The notes below the pieces were generated by a model that was given only the letters and a program-made list of their open reading frames with translations, was not told the DNA's origin and made no database searches. A stretch of 48,557 nt of DNA, taken from an uncultured Lachnospiraceae bacterium. Lineage in GTDB: Bacteria; Bacillota; Clostridia; Lachnospirales; Lachnospiraceae. The position numbers and the translations under genes were made by a program. Shown here one piece after another: positions 8,717 to 17,273 of the stretch (its first letter is position 1; each line of letters starts with the position of its first letter). Where the stretch lies: NCBI GenBank assembly GCA_947167135.1, contig CAMVGV010000019.1, positions 1-48,557 of the forward strand, read 5' to 3'.

Positions 8717-10140
8717 ATTTTATGTGTCAGCCTTTCACCTATAAGCTCTGCAGTCCTTCTTATTATCCCCTGCTCCTCCCTATGGTACAATATGAGAAGT
8801 ATTGCCACAATAGCGCAGTTTATCGGGAAATAATTATCAATATCCATGATGACCACGGCCGATTCCAGGATAAGCAGCACATAGGCTGAAGCATCCCTCA
8901 GAAGCTTTATCCTTATCCTTACGTGCCTTCTTACAAATATAAAGGCAAGGAAAAACATTATAAAGTAGGATACAAGGGTTGCGGCCGCTGCGCCGAAGGT
9001 TCCGAATCTCATTATCAGTATATAATTCAGGGCTATATTGAAGAGGGCACCGGTCCCGGTTGCTTTTCCCATGCTTTTCCCGTCCTTAAAGGCCAGGGCT
9101 ATGGATCCGAGAAAGCCCTCCAGTGCACCAAAAACAACGGATATCAGAAGGGGCGGCACCAGAATCCAGGCTTCATAAAAGGACTTCCGGAACATAAGAC
9201 CCGCGATCACCCTTAAAAACAGTATTATAAAAGCGCAGCCTGCGATAAGCACGGTCTGGTATGCGCCGTACATTTCCGAAAAAAAGCTCTCCCTGTCATC
9301 CCCCTTATATTCCTGAACGGCTGACATCTGCCAGGCCATGGCAAAGATCCTCTGCAGCGTGGTGAGGATCGCAGGTATCTTGTATGCCACACCGTATAAG
9401 CCGTTCTGTGCGCTTCCAAGCAGGAAGAGGATAAAATACCTGTCAAGCGCATTATTTACCCAGCTTGCGGTTGAGTAAAGGAGCATTGAGCTTCCGTATC
9501 CCGTCATCTCCCGGGACAGAGCCTCATTGGCCTTTGCCCGCCTTAATCTCCCGGCTCCGCCCACAAGATGGAACATAAGCAGGGCGGCACCGGAAAATGC
9601 CGTTATCTCCGCAAAAAGGTAGCCGTAGATACCTAGCCGGAAGTACAGAAGGAACAGGAGATTTGCCGCTATCACCAGCGCTGTGCAGGCGATGCTGCCG
9701 CTCATCATCTTCTGAACCTCCTCCAGCCCCTGGCAGTAAAGGAGAAGATATTCATAAAAACTGTCGGCTGTATAAAGCAGTATGAAAAGAAGGAAATAGG
9801 GTCTTTCAGCGGGGAATAAAAGGGAAAGGACCAGGGAACTGAGAGCCACGGGTATGATGGAAAACGCCACCTTTTTCAATCCCTCAGACAGGATCAGATC
9901 CCTGTCGCCGGTGTTCTCCAGGCCGAAACGGAGCGCAGCTTCCCCCGCATTTACGGATAATAAGGGCACAAGGAGAAGCAGCGAGGATTGCATAACATCC
10001 GCTATTCCATATTCCGCTTCGCTAAGAACCGTGGTGTAGAAGGGTACAAGGAAAAAGACCAGAAGCTTCGACACAAAGCTCCCGACGGTAAATACCGCAA
10101 CATTCTTAAATAAATAACCCGCTTTTCCCGTCTTCTTCAA
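8713..10140 (-). CDS. wzx: Wzx-type oligosaccharide flippase
   Basis: 475-aa membrane protein of the polysaccharide_synt/MVF superfamily that flips lipid-linked repeat units across the membrane. The N-terminus shows the typical signature FVSKLLVFFLVPFYTTVLS followed by EAEYG, and about 12-14 hydrophobic segments follow. Start is TTG at 10140, in the TTGA overlap with the upstream stop, with GGAG five bases before it; no ATG is near. It lies between two paralogous Wzy-like genes, both joined by 4-bp overlaps, so the three are almost surely translated as a unit. Confidence 0.92.
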   Translation of the reverse strand: MKKTGKAGYLFKNVAVFTVGSFVSKLLVFFLVPFYTTVLSEAEYGIADVMQSSLLLLVPLLSVNAGEAALRFGLENTGDRDLILSEGLKKVAFSIIPVALSSLVLSLLFPAERPYFLLFILLYTADSFYEYLLLYCQGLEEVQKMMSGSIACTALVIAANLLFLLYFRLGIYGYLFAEITAFSGAALLMFHLVGGAGRLRRAKANEALSREMTGYGSSMLLYSTASWVNNALDRYFILFLLGSAQNGLYGVAYKIPAILTTLQRIFAMAWQMSAVQEYKGDDRESFFSEMYGAYQTVLIAGCAFIILFLRVIAGLMFRKSFYEAWILVPPLLISVVFGALEGFLGSIALAFKDGKSMGKATGTGALFNIALNYILIMRFGTFGAAAATLVSYFIMFFLAFIFVRRHVRIRIKLLRDASAYVLLILESAVVIMDIDNYFPINCAIVAILLILYHREEQGIIRRTAELIGERLTHKI

Positions 10141-11333
10141 GCCTTCTCCTGCGATGGATCTTTTTCCGGCACATCTCCGGGGGATCCCTTATCGAATACC
10201 GTCAGCAGCAGGAAAAGCAATAGAGGCGAATAATCCGGCCACATCAGATCCATATCGATAAAAGACTCTATGAATATGGCGAAAACCGCGGACACCGCAA
10301 TAAGCTTCTTTCCCCTGTTGATATCAGGGATCCTTCCTATTTTCCTTAATCTGTCCCAGATAATGCAGAGCGACAGAACAAAAACCAAAATTCCGTGAAC
10401 TGCCAGGATATCGTACATCGCATTATGGATATTATATTCAAAGAAGGATCTAAGCTCCCTCCCGGATCCTATGCCCGTAAGAAACTGATCCTTCAGTATC
10501 TCCCATACCTCATACCAGATCTGCTCCCGCCCCGAGAATATATTCTTATAGAAGAAGGGAAGCTTCATATTGAAGCCCGTAGAGCCGAGGAAAACGTAGA
10601 AGCCCACAAATACAAGGGATCCCAGGGTTGAAAAGCCTATGAGAAAGCGGTACAAGGCTTTGTTTTTCCACCAGCTCTTAGGGGCTATGTAGTAAAAGAA
10701 GATGAAGAGTGCCAGGGCAAAAAAGGCTCCCCGGGCGAGATGCCACAAAACGAGAGTTACCACCCTCATAAACGACAGGACAATGAAAAAGCCGTATATT
10801 TCCTTCCTTGCGGCTATCTCGGATAAAAGCACCATTCCCCCGAAGAAGGTGAATACAGTCACCGTTGCCCCGGTATTTGCATTGTAGGAGTATTCCCTGT
10901 CGTACAGAAACCAGGAAATAAACATGATAAGGAAAAAAATCTCATAGATCCTTTTCTGAAGCGGCGTAAGTCTGACCTCCGGCGCCAGATAAAGGATCAG
11001 GAGAAAATCCGCAAGTATCAATATGCAGCCCTTGTTTGAGCCGATGATAAAGAGATTGATAACAGCTATTACCAATGTGATACAGAGTAAAATGAGCATC
11101 ACATCCTTTTCCTTAAGCTTCCCTGCTATATCGATATTTGCGATGAACAGTATACAGAGCGCCCCGAAGACTATAAGGCTGTTATATATCTCGGTCACAT
11201 GATAAAAGGCGGGAAATGTCCAGGTCCCCGCGTAAAACACAAGCAATATAAGGAGAGCCGCATAATTCAAAAGCTCTCTTATTTTTTCATATCTTCCAGT
11301 ATGCGGCAAAGCTCCTCCGCTCTTCTTTCCCAT
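10137..11333 (-). CDS. wzy: O-antigen polymerase/ligase-like membrane protein (second of two)
   Basis: 398-aa polytopic membrane protein, paralog of the 7613-8716 product: INLFIIGSNKG, FSGREQIWYEVWEIL, TGIGSGRELRSFF and IHNAMYDILAVHG align with equivalent segments there. It is in the O-antigen polymerase/ligase family, acting on undecaprenyl-linked glycans on the outside. The C-terminal tail (KGSPGDVPEKDPSQ) is hydrophilic. The ATG at 11333 lies 55 bp inside the preceding glycosyltransferase gene and its ribosome site is weak (GGGG); the N-terminal 20 residues before the first hydrophobic helix may therefore be uncertain. Confidence 0.83.
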   Translation of the reverse strand: MGKKSGGALPHTGRYEKIRELLNYAALLILLVFYAGTWTFPAFYHVTEIYNSLIVFGALCILFIANIDIAGKLKEKDVMLILLCITLVIAVINLFIIGSNKGCILILADFLLILYLAPEVRLTPLQKRIYEIFFLIMFISWFLYDREYSYNANTGATVTVFTFFGGMVLLSEIAARKEIYGFFIVLSFMRVVTLVLWHLARGAFFALALFIFFYYIAPKSWWKNKALYRFLIGFSTLGSLVFVGFYVFLGSTGFNMKLPFFYKNIFSGREQIWYEVWEILKDQFLTGIGSGRELRSFFEYNIHNAMYDILAVHGILVFVLSLCIIWDRLRKIGRIPDINRGKKLIAVSAVFAIFIESFIDMDLMWPDYSPLLLFLLLTVFDKGSPGDVPEKDPSQEKA

Positions 11334-13144
11334 CCCGTTTCCCCGATATTCAGGGCAGCGGTCAGTCTTTTATTGTTTCCGTTATTAATAAGCAGCCTTA
11401 TCTTTTCTGCGATCTCCTGCGCATCTCCGGGGTCATTAATGATGTCCGTTTCCTTTAGCTCCCGGAAAAGAACGGTCACACCGCAGAACCTGGAGATCAT
11501 TATATCACAGCCTGAAAGAAGTGCCTCCACCGGAGCGAGACCGAAGGTCTCGAATATGCTGTTCTGGATGAAGATCCTGCTCCTTCTGTAGAGCGTCTTC
11601 ATCTCCTCCCTTCCGAGAATACCGTGGTCACGGACAAAATCAAAGGCGTCTATCTCAGCCGAATCCGCCCCCTTATCTCCCGCCACATCAAGACGGATAT
11701 CCAGTCCTTCTCTCTCCCTTAAGAGCTTCACGGCTTCACATATCACATTTATCCTCTTCCTTGGCATTCCGCCTCCGACTGAGAGTACAGAGACAGGCCG
11801 GTTTACATAATCCCATAAATCCGGGACATCCTGTGAATCCCGGAGATCCGGGACATCCTGTAAGTCCTGTGAGTCCCCGTTAATCTGTTCACGGCCGTCG
11901 GCTGTCAGATTTACATAATATTCACTCCACTCCACCCCGTTTGTAAGGTATCCGGTTTTCCCGGCATATTCCGGATAATGCTCCTTTAGCCACTCCGAGA
12001 ACATGGGAGAAACTGCCAGTATCCGGTCTGCAAGCCTCATCATCTCTCTTTCGTCGGCTGCCATTTTTTCGTCCGGAACCCGGTTTATAGTGTTTTCATA
12101 TTCCACCGCTCCGTGCATTATGTAAACCGAAGGGATGCCCCTTACTGCGGCACATTTCATTCCGAAGATATTCTGTCTGGAATGGCCGGAAAAAACCGCT
12201 GCATCCGCCGCCGCCGTCTTTCTCCATATTTCCAGAGCCCTTGAAATTTTTCCCCGGCTTTTCAGATAGAGCGTATTCGATGGCAGTGCCCGTAAAAGGC
12301 CTCTTGTCGCATTGGCGGGTCCGGTTCCCGAATAGTGATCCCCGGCGAGGAAGATCCGTCTTTCCGACAGATATTCTTTCTTTCCCTTCCCCATCCCCCT
12401 AAGTGCTCCGAAGAATCCTATGCTGTCCCTGTAGAGCCCTCTCTTTCTCAGGGCGAACTGCAGACAGAGAAAGGGCCAGAGAAAGGGAGACATACGGTAA
12501 TATCCGGCTCCCCTGTTCCTGAAAAATTCCTCCGTATAGCCCTTAAACCAGCTGGATTCATTTTCTACAGTTCCTGCTATTCTTACGGGGACATAGGTTG
12601 TTTTAAGCCCTGCCTTCACTGCGTCGAAGAGGAAGATATTCTCCTCTCCCATTCCGTACTTTGCACCGGCACCGAAGAGCTCATCCATCTTTAATCCCGC
12701 TCTTTTTACCGACGACAGCCGGAAGGCGATTTCCGGTGAAAAGATCTTCATGGCATGGAGGCGGTCAAGCCGCCTTTCTTCCTTAAATACGGGCTTATGC
12801 CTCTCCGGCCTCTCTATAAAAAACACCAGGATATCCGAATCCGGATTCCTGTCAAATGCACTCAGTATCTTTTCCTCATAATCCTTCTCATAGAGTACGT
12901 CATTATCACAGAAGATGCAGAGCTCCTTCCTCTGCATTGCCGCCTCCCGTATCGCCATATTCCGGCTCTTCGAGAGTCCCCTTTCCCTTGTGGTGATAAA
13001 AAGACAGTCCTCCTCCGGAAAATACTCTCTCTCTTCGGAAGAGGCCTGATTGATCACTATGGAGCTGCCGGAAATTCCGAGCTTCCGGAGCAGTGATGTA
13101 TCGGAAAGACCCATCGCAGACAGGAGGACGGTGAGAGATCCCAT
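11279..13144 (-). CDS. Two-domain glycosyltransferase (GT2-like fused to GT4-like)
   Basis: 621-aa protein with two glycosyltransferase domains. Residues about 1-265 resemble a GT-A enzyme lacking the usual N-terminal strand, with RGLSKSRNMAI and the metal site FCDNDV. Residues about 275-620 are a GT-B domain (AGDHYSGTGPANATRGLLRA at its start, VSPMFSEWL, LSVGGGMPRKR, and the donor-binding FETFGLAPVEALLSG). In the linker before LSVGGG is a run of seven Asp-x-x tripeptides encoded by a 9-bp minisatellite. The start is the second ATG of an ATGATG, five bases after AGGAGG and overlapping the upstream TGA; a much longer upstream reading frame lies within the neighbouring gene and is rejected. Two linkages may thus be made by one polypeptide. 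Confidence 0.83.
   Translation of the reverse strand: MGSLTVLLSAMGLSDTSLLRKLGISGSSIVINQASSEEREYFPEEDCLFITTRERGLSKSRNMAIREAAMQRKELCIFCDNDVLYEKDYEEKILSAFDRNPDSDILVFFIERPERHKPVFKEERRLDRLHAMKIFSPEIAFRLSSVKRAGLKMDELFGAGAKYGMGEENIFLFDAVKAGLKTTYVPVRIAGTVENESSWFKGYTEEFFRNRGAGYYRMSPFLWPFLCLQFALRKRGLYRDSIGFFGALRGMGKGKKEYLSERRIFLAGDHYSGTGPANATRGLLRALPSNTLYLKSRGKISRALEIWRKTAAADAAVFSGHSRQNIFGMKCAAVRGIPSVYIMHGAVEYENTINRVPDEKMAADEREMMRLADRILAVSPMFSEWLKEHYPEYAGKTGYLTNGVEWSEYYVNLTADGREQINGDSQDLQDVPDLRDSQDVPDLWDYVNRPVSVLSVGGGMPRKRINVICEAVKLLREREGLDIRLDVAGDKGADSAEIDAFDFVRDHGILGREEMKTLYRRSRIFIQNSIFETFGLAPVEALLSGCDIMISRFCGVTVLFRELKETDIINDPGDAQEIAEKIRLLINNGNNKRLTAALNIGETGWERRAEELCRILEDMKK
11812..11877. repeat. 9-bp minisatellite (about seven degenerate copies) inside a glycosyltransferase gene
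   Basis: A degenerate 9-mer of the form GGNNATCCN/GTNANTCCN repeats about seven times; at a larger scale it is a 27-bp imperfect duplication (11821-11847 and 11848-11874). It encodes Asp-x-x tripeptides (DSQ, DLQ, DVP, DLR, DSQ, DVP, DLW) in the linker region between glycosyltransferase subdomains. Confidence 0.8.
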
Positions 13145-13914
13145 CATATCCTCCTCATTACGGCATGAAACGCATAGAAAACAAAGCACCAGGCGCTCCT
13201 GATAAGACTCAGGTGCTCCACGTTTCTGTACAGATTCCATATCCTTTTTATGGCAGTAAGCTTGTTTGAGGAAAGTGTTCCTCCGCTTCTGCGGTATATG
13301 GTGAGGGGACGGTTTAAGCCCCAGGCAGGTATCCCTGTTTTCATGATCTTCCACCAGCAGGCCGTATCCTCACTCGGCACATCAGGCATGTACATCAGCT
13401 CCTTTGAAAGCTTTTCGGTATCAAACATCACAGTGCTGGTAAATATGGTCGTGTTTTTCAAGGCGGATCTGTATTGCATATGAAAGGGAACCCGTACTAT
13501 CTTTTCAATGGAGACACCGCTTTCATCAGAAAATTCATAGCCTGTAAAGGTAAATTCCGCGCCTATCTTCTCCTGAAAAAGGATCTGCTCCCTGAGCTTC
13601 TCGGGCTCCCACATATCATCTGCATCAAGAAAGGCAATATACCGCCCTTTTGCGGCATCTATCCCGGTATTCCGGGCACAGGCAGCGCCCTTTTTATCCC
13701 CGGAATCCAGAAGACGTATCTCCTGGGCTGCGTTTTTCTCACGGCGGAGAGCAATGAAATCCTCAATGATCCTTTGACTGTTGTCATCGGAATGATCGTT
13801 CACCAGGATCATTTCCCAGTCCGTATATTCCTGGGCCACTACCGACATCATACAGTCTGATATGAACTTTTCCGCATTATGCACGGGTATAATCACAGAA
13901 ACCATAGTCTTCAT
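13144..13914 (-). CDS. Glycosyltransferase family 2
   Basis: 256-aa GT-A enzyme: VSVIIPVHNAEKFI at the N-terminus, VNDHSDDNS near 38-46, GAACARNTGIDAAKG in the middle and FLDADDMW (DxD metal site) near 94-101, then EDTACWWKI and IYRRSGGTLS typical of the acceptor-side half. It lacks transmembrane helices except a hydrophobic C-terminal stretch. The start at 13914 overlaps the upstream stop (ATGA); an ATG three codons later has better ribosome-site spacing and could be used. Its end is coupled to the two-domain glycosyltransferase. The donor and linkage are unknown. Confidence 0.88.
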   Translation of the reverse strand: MKTMVSVIIPVHNAEKFISDCMMSVVAQEYTDWEMILVNDHSDDNSQRIIEDFIALRREKNAAQEIRLLDSGDKKGAACARNTGIDAAKGRYIAFLDADDMWEPEKLREQILFQEKIGAEFTFTGYEFSDESGVSIEKIVRVPFHMQYRSALKNTTIFTSTVMFDTEKLSKELMYMPDVPSEDTACWWKIMKTGIPAWGLNRPLTIYRRSGGTLSSNKLTAIKRIWNLYRNVEHLSLIRSAWCFVFYAFHAVMRRI

Positions 13915-15281
13915 TCCTTCACCCTTCCGGCAACCACATCATCCCCGGCGCCTTCCGTACTCTCTTTGGTGAAAAGGATCTTCAGTGTCAATATCATAAG
14001 CTTGATATCAAGCCACAGGGAATACTGTTCTATGTAGTAAAGATCAAGCTTCAGCTTGTCGTAGGGAAGGGTATTGTATTTGCCGTAAAGCTGGGCGTAG
14101 CCCGTTATACCTGCCTTCACCTTCATCCGGTAGGCGAATTCCGGCATGGTCTCCTTGAATTTCTCTATAAATTCGGGACGTTCGGGACGGGGTCCGACAA
14201 AGGACATATCTCCCTTCAGAACATTAAAAAGCTGCGGAAGCTCATCTATCCTGCATTTCCTTATGAAGCTCCCGACAGGAGTGATCCTGGGATCGTTTTC
14301 CTTTGCCAGTACCGCTACTCCTGCGGACTCGGCATTCTCGACCATGCTTCTGAACTTGATTATTTCGAAAGGCCTGCCGTTCTTCGTACATCTGATCTGC
14401 TTATAAAAAACGGCACCCCTGTCATAGAGCTTAATGGCCAGAGATGTGATCAGCATTATGGGAGAGGTCACGATTATAAGGACGAGTGACAAGATTATGT
14501 CAACCACTCTTTTGATTATCCTCTCCTCGTATTCCAGCGGATTTCCCTCCGTCAGGAGAAGCGGCGTATCAAAATAATGTATGGGTGCGGAGCCGTTCAG
14601 GATGATATCCGATATCTTCGGCATGGAGTATATTCTCTTTGATTCCTCATAGCAGTATTTGAAGATCCTGTTCCTCTTGGCAGCCGGAATATCCCACAGC
14701 ATCACGGTATTGTATCTGTCAATCGTGCTTTGCAGCTTCTCATCCGGAAGATCCGCGCTCACCACCTCGGCTATATTGAACTGATCCTTCCTCTCTTTAA
14801 GCTTCTCCCTGAAAATATCAATGGATTCCCCGCTGTAAATAAGCAGCACATCATAGGGTCTGAACTTTGCCGAATAAATATTCCCGAATACGGATATCCA
14901 TATGAATGAAAGAGCGATCTGAAGAAAAAATACGAGTATGAGCGGTCTCACGTCGGGAAATTTATAGGACAGCAGCATTACGATAAAATAAAAGAAAATA
15001 TCCGACAGGGCTGAGGTAAATAAAAAGGAAAACATAACCTCACCCACCTTGCGGACTCCCACCAGCAGTCCTCCGAAAACCTGTCCAAGGAAGAGAAAAA
15101 CCCCGATATACAGCGCCATTACAAAGATATGGCCCCTTAAATAAAGCTGGGTCCTGAATTCCAGATTGTATATCCTGTTAAGCACATACAGTATCATCCC
15201 GGAATCAAAAAGGACCATTACCGCACACACCACCAGCATATACAGACGCCTCAGGGCATCTGATGACCGTAAATTCCTCAT
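13911..15281 (-). CDS. Large initiating phosphoglycosyl transferase (WbaP/CpsE type)
   Basis: 456-aa polyisoprenyl-phosphate sugar-1-phosphate transferase. The N-terminal half has about four membrane helices (13-35, 50-72, 84-106, 110-133) and a CoA-binding-like cytosolic domain; the C-terminal half is the catalytic domain with a re-entrant helix near 258-285, FYKQIRCTKNGRPFEIIKFRSM-like start (292-313), D346-E347 in CRIDELPQLFN, and [14 protein letters not shown] (357-370). It starts synthesis of a glycan on undecaprenyl phosphate. It is the second initiating transferase in this locus (the other is the small PglC type at 4842-5603), which suggests two distinct glycans. It ends in an ATGA overlap with a GT2 gene. 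Confidence 0.92.
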   Translation of the reverse strand: MRNLRSSDALRRLYMLVVCAVMVLFDSGMILYVLNRIYNLEFRTQLYLRGHIFVMALYIGVFLFLGQVFGGLLVGVRKVGEVMFSFLFTSALSDIFFYFIVMLLSYKFPDVRPLILVFFLQIALSFIWISVFGNIYSAKFRPYDVLLIYSGESIDIFREKLKERKDQFNIAEVVSADLPDEKLQSTIDRYNTVMLWDIPAAKRNRIFKYCYEESKRIYSMPKISDIILNGSAPIHYFDTPLLLTEGNPLEYEERIIKRVVDIILSLVLIIVTSPIMLITSLAIKLYDRGAVFYKQIRCTKNGRPFEIIKFRSMVENAESAGVAVLAKENDPRITPVGSFIRKCRIDELPQLFNVLKGDMSFVGPRPERPEFIEKFKETMPEFAYRMKVKAGITGYAQLYGKYNTLPYDKLKLDLYYIEQYSLWLDIKLMILTLKILFTKESTEGAGDDVVAGRVKE

Positions 15282-15292
15282 GTATGATCTTT

Positions 15293-16171
15293 CTACCTTT
15301 TCCCTGCGATCATAAGGGCCAGTGCCCCGGGTATCCCCGGAATGGAAAGCAGGGGAGAGAGACTGTATTTTTTCTTGAGCTCCGGCGGAACACAGGGTCT
15401 GAATCTCAGATAATGGCTTATGTATTTAAGCTTAAGAACAGAAAAACGGCTGTATTTTGCCCGGTTTACATAATATATGTACCAGCCACCGGGATTCTTC
15501 CTTCTAAGCTCTGCCGCCCTGTCGGTCAGTCCGTCCTCCGTGATGGTGCACACGGTAAGTATCTTATTCAGTACCGACAGCCGGTATTCCCTGTCTATCT
15601 CGTCATATACCACATCTTCAGGCACATATTTCTCGCCCTCGATCTCCGGAAAGAGATGCTTTTTCAATATCTCCGTCCTGAAGATAAGAGTGGTCTCACC
15701 CTTAAAGCCCTTTTCGTATAGGCCGGAAAGCGTATCCTCCGAAACCTGAGGCAGCTCCTCTCCGTAAAGAGGCCTTTCCTCACTCTCGCCCTTATTGGCA
15801 ACGATCCCTGCAACTGAGCTGTTTCCGGAAACTGACGCCCACTGCTTCAATATATCAGAAACCGTATGAAAAGTAAAACGATCATCCGAGTCCAGGCATA
15901 CGAAAAGCTCCGTTTCAGCCATTTCGACGCCCCTGTTATGGGCACGCATCTTTCCGCCGTTCTCCTGGTGGAATACCTTCATATCGAGCCTTCCCTCCAG
16001 GGCATAGGAATTAAGAAGCTCAAGGCTGTCATCCGTTGAGCCGTCATCCACGGCAAGCCACACAAAGTCTTTATTATCCTGGGAAAGAAGGCTTTCATAC
16101 AGCGCCGGCAGCATTCCGCCTCTGTTATATACCGGAGTGAACACCGTTAGTTTCTTTGTTTCAGACTTCAT
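15293..16171 (-). CDS. Glycosyltransferase family 2
   Basis: 292-aa GT-A enzyme with VFTPVYNRGGMLPALYESL at the N-terminus, VDDGSTDDS, AHNRGVEMAETELFVCLDSDDRF (DSDD metal site) and GWYIYYVN-like C-terminal part. The start is taken at 16171 (MKSETKK), because the open frame continues upstream only through the GTCATCCTGAG repeat, giving a spurious VILSEAKNL leader. The ribosome site before this ATG (GGTG) is weak, perhaps because the repeat array has replaced the original upstream region. It is followed after 11 bp by the large phosphoglycosyl transferase. Confidence 0.85.
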   Translation of the reverse strand: MKSETKKLTVFTPVYNRGGMLPALYESLLSQDNKDFVWLAVDDGSTDDSLELLNSYALEGRLDMKVFHQENGGKMRAHNRGVEMAETELFVCLDSDDRFTFHTVSDILKQWASVSGNSSVAGIVANKGESEERPLYGEELPQVSEDTLSGLYEKGFKGETTLIFRTEILKKHLFPEIEGEKYVPEDVVYDEIDREYRLSVLNKILTVCTITEDGLTDRAAELRRKNPGGWYIYYVNRAKYSRFSVLKLKYISHYLRFRPCVPPELKKKYSLSPLLSIPGIPGALALMIAGKR

Positions 16172-16186
16172 AACAACACCATAAAG

Positions 16187-16402
16187 ATTCTTCGCTTCGC
16201 TCAGAATGACATCTGTATTGTCATCCTGAACGACTTCTGTCATCCTGAGCGACCTCTGTCATCCTGAGCGACTTCTGTCATCCTGAGCGACTTCTGTCAT
16301 CCTGAGCGATTTCTGTCATCCTGAGCGATTTCTGTCATCCTGAGCGATTTCTGTCATCCTGAGCGACTTCTGTCATCCTGAGCGTCAGCGAAGGATCTTT
16401 CA
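16187..16402. repeat. Expanded GTCATCCTGAG repeat: nine-copy 19-bp tandem array with inverted copy
   Basis: An inverted copy (CTTCGCTTCGCTCAGAATGA, 16191-16210) is followed by nine head-to-tail units of TGTCATCCTGAGCGACTTC: eight complete ones at 16219-16370 and a ninth at 16371-16384 running into the terminal TCAGCGAAGGATCTTTCAC (16385-16402). The units vary at only one or two sites (AACG/AGCG, ACTTC/ATTTC/ACCTC). It fills the gap between two minus-strand genes and supplies the TGA stop of the one at 16400. Confidence 0.93.
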
Positions 16403-17269
16403 CCACACCCCGCTGTAATCCGCGAGATCCAGGTACTGCGGATCCTCAAGCTCAAACTTAAAGACCACCCTGCTGCCCGTGGTTCCCACGGATTCCAGTC
16501 CGGCGTCACTTAAATACCTGAGCATCGGCGATACTCTTTCAACCACCACAAACTGCGTATTTGTTTTGTTCAGTGCCTCCCTGAAGCTGTCTTTGTCTAT
16601 CTTCTCATACTTTGCGATCACCGAAAGAAGCCTGTTCACATACTCATTCTTTTCCCGGGTCAGCTGATCCTCGTCCACATCCCCGAGAAAATCGAGATAC
16701 TGGGTCCTGTCGCAGGCTAAAAGGATGGTGGCATCATACTGCCTTATCTCCATCTGCATATCCCTGTCCATTACCGCTACCGGATATTTCATATCCGTAT
16801 TCTCCCGTATAAGCTTTGAAACCGCCATAACCTCATTCGGTATCTTGTAAACATTTTCCGCAGGAACGTATCCCTTCCCGTAGACAAAGCTTCCGATTCC
16901 CGCAAAAAGAAGAAGAAAGCCTGCAAAGCCCACTATCCTGAAGCCCCTGCTCCTTCCCTCTCCCATTACATATGCGGCGGCCAGAAAAGCAGGCAGGATG
17001 CATACCGGCGGTATCCACATGAAGCGGTAGTATTCTTTGTTTATGTCAAAGAAACGGTTGATGATAAGAGGGAGCAGAGGATTATATACAGTGAAAAGTA
17101 TGATAAGACCCGGATAAAGAAAGATCCTCTTTAGCTCCTTTCCGCCCTTAAGGGCGATGAAAACAAGCCCAAGAAGATACAGCACAAGGCAGAAGGAGCT
17201 TCCGTTGTAAAGCGCTATGCATTTGAATAAAAAATTCAGCCCGTCCCCGGCTGCGGATATCGACTGCAT
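16400..17269 (-). CDS. Membrane protein, probable C-terminal half of a split GT-C-like protein
   Basis: 289-aa protein with four or five hydrophobic segments in its first 135 residues (including YYRFMWIPPVCILPAFLAAAY in two parts) and a hydrophilic C-terminal domain of about 150 residues with the sequence IPNEVMAVSKLI near its start. Such a domain order is usual for the back half of GT-C-type (DUF6077-like, from memory) membrane proteins. The start ATG is 4 nt after the stop of the 17274-18344 gene; deleting one G from the GGGG before that stop would make a single frame of about 645 residues (…TMPGDHMQSIS…). Its own TGA stop is inside the repeat array, so the C-terminus may also be altered. 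It could instead be a translationally coupled separate subunit. Confidence 0.6.
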   Translation of the reverse strand: MQSISAAGDGLNFLFKCIALYNGSSFCLVLYLLGLVFIALKGGKELKRIFLYPGLIILFTVYNPLLPLIINRFFDINKEYYRFMWIPPVCILPAFLAAAYVMGEGRSRGFRIVGFAGFLLLFAGIGSFVYGKGYVPAENVYKIPNEVMAVSKLIRENTDMKYPVAVMDRDMQMEIRQYDATILLACDRTQYLDFLGDVDEDQLTREKNEYVNRLLSVIAKYEKIDKDSFREALNKTNTQFVVVERVSPMLRYLSDAGLESVGTTGSRVVFKFELEDPQYLDLADYSGVW

Positions 17270-17273
17270 ATGA

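Noticed and set aside
13145-13354. 70-codon N-terminal extension of the two-domain glycosyltransferase
   Set aside because: It lies entirely inside the preceding GT2 gene and is not conserved-looking; AGGAGG five bases before the second ATG of ATGATG fixes the start.
16172-16243. N-terminal extension of the GT2 gene (VILSEAKNL)
   Set aside because: It is only a read-through of the dispersed repeat; the GT2 family N-terminus begins at the MKSETKK start.
16219-16402. CRISPR array
   Set aside because: The 19-bp units follow each other directly with no unique spacers, and the unit is derived from the dispersed repeat; no cas gene is nearby.
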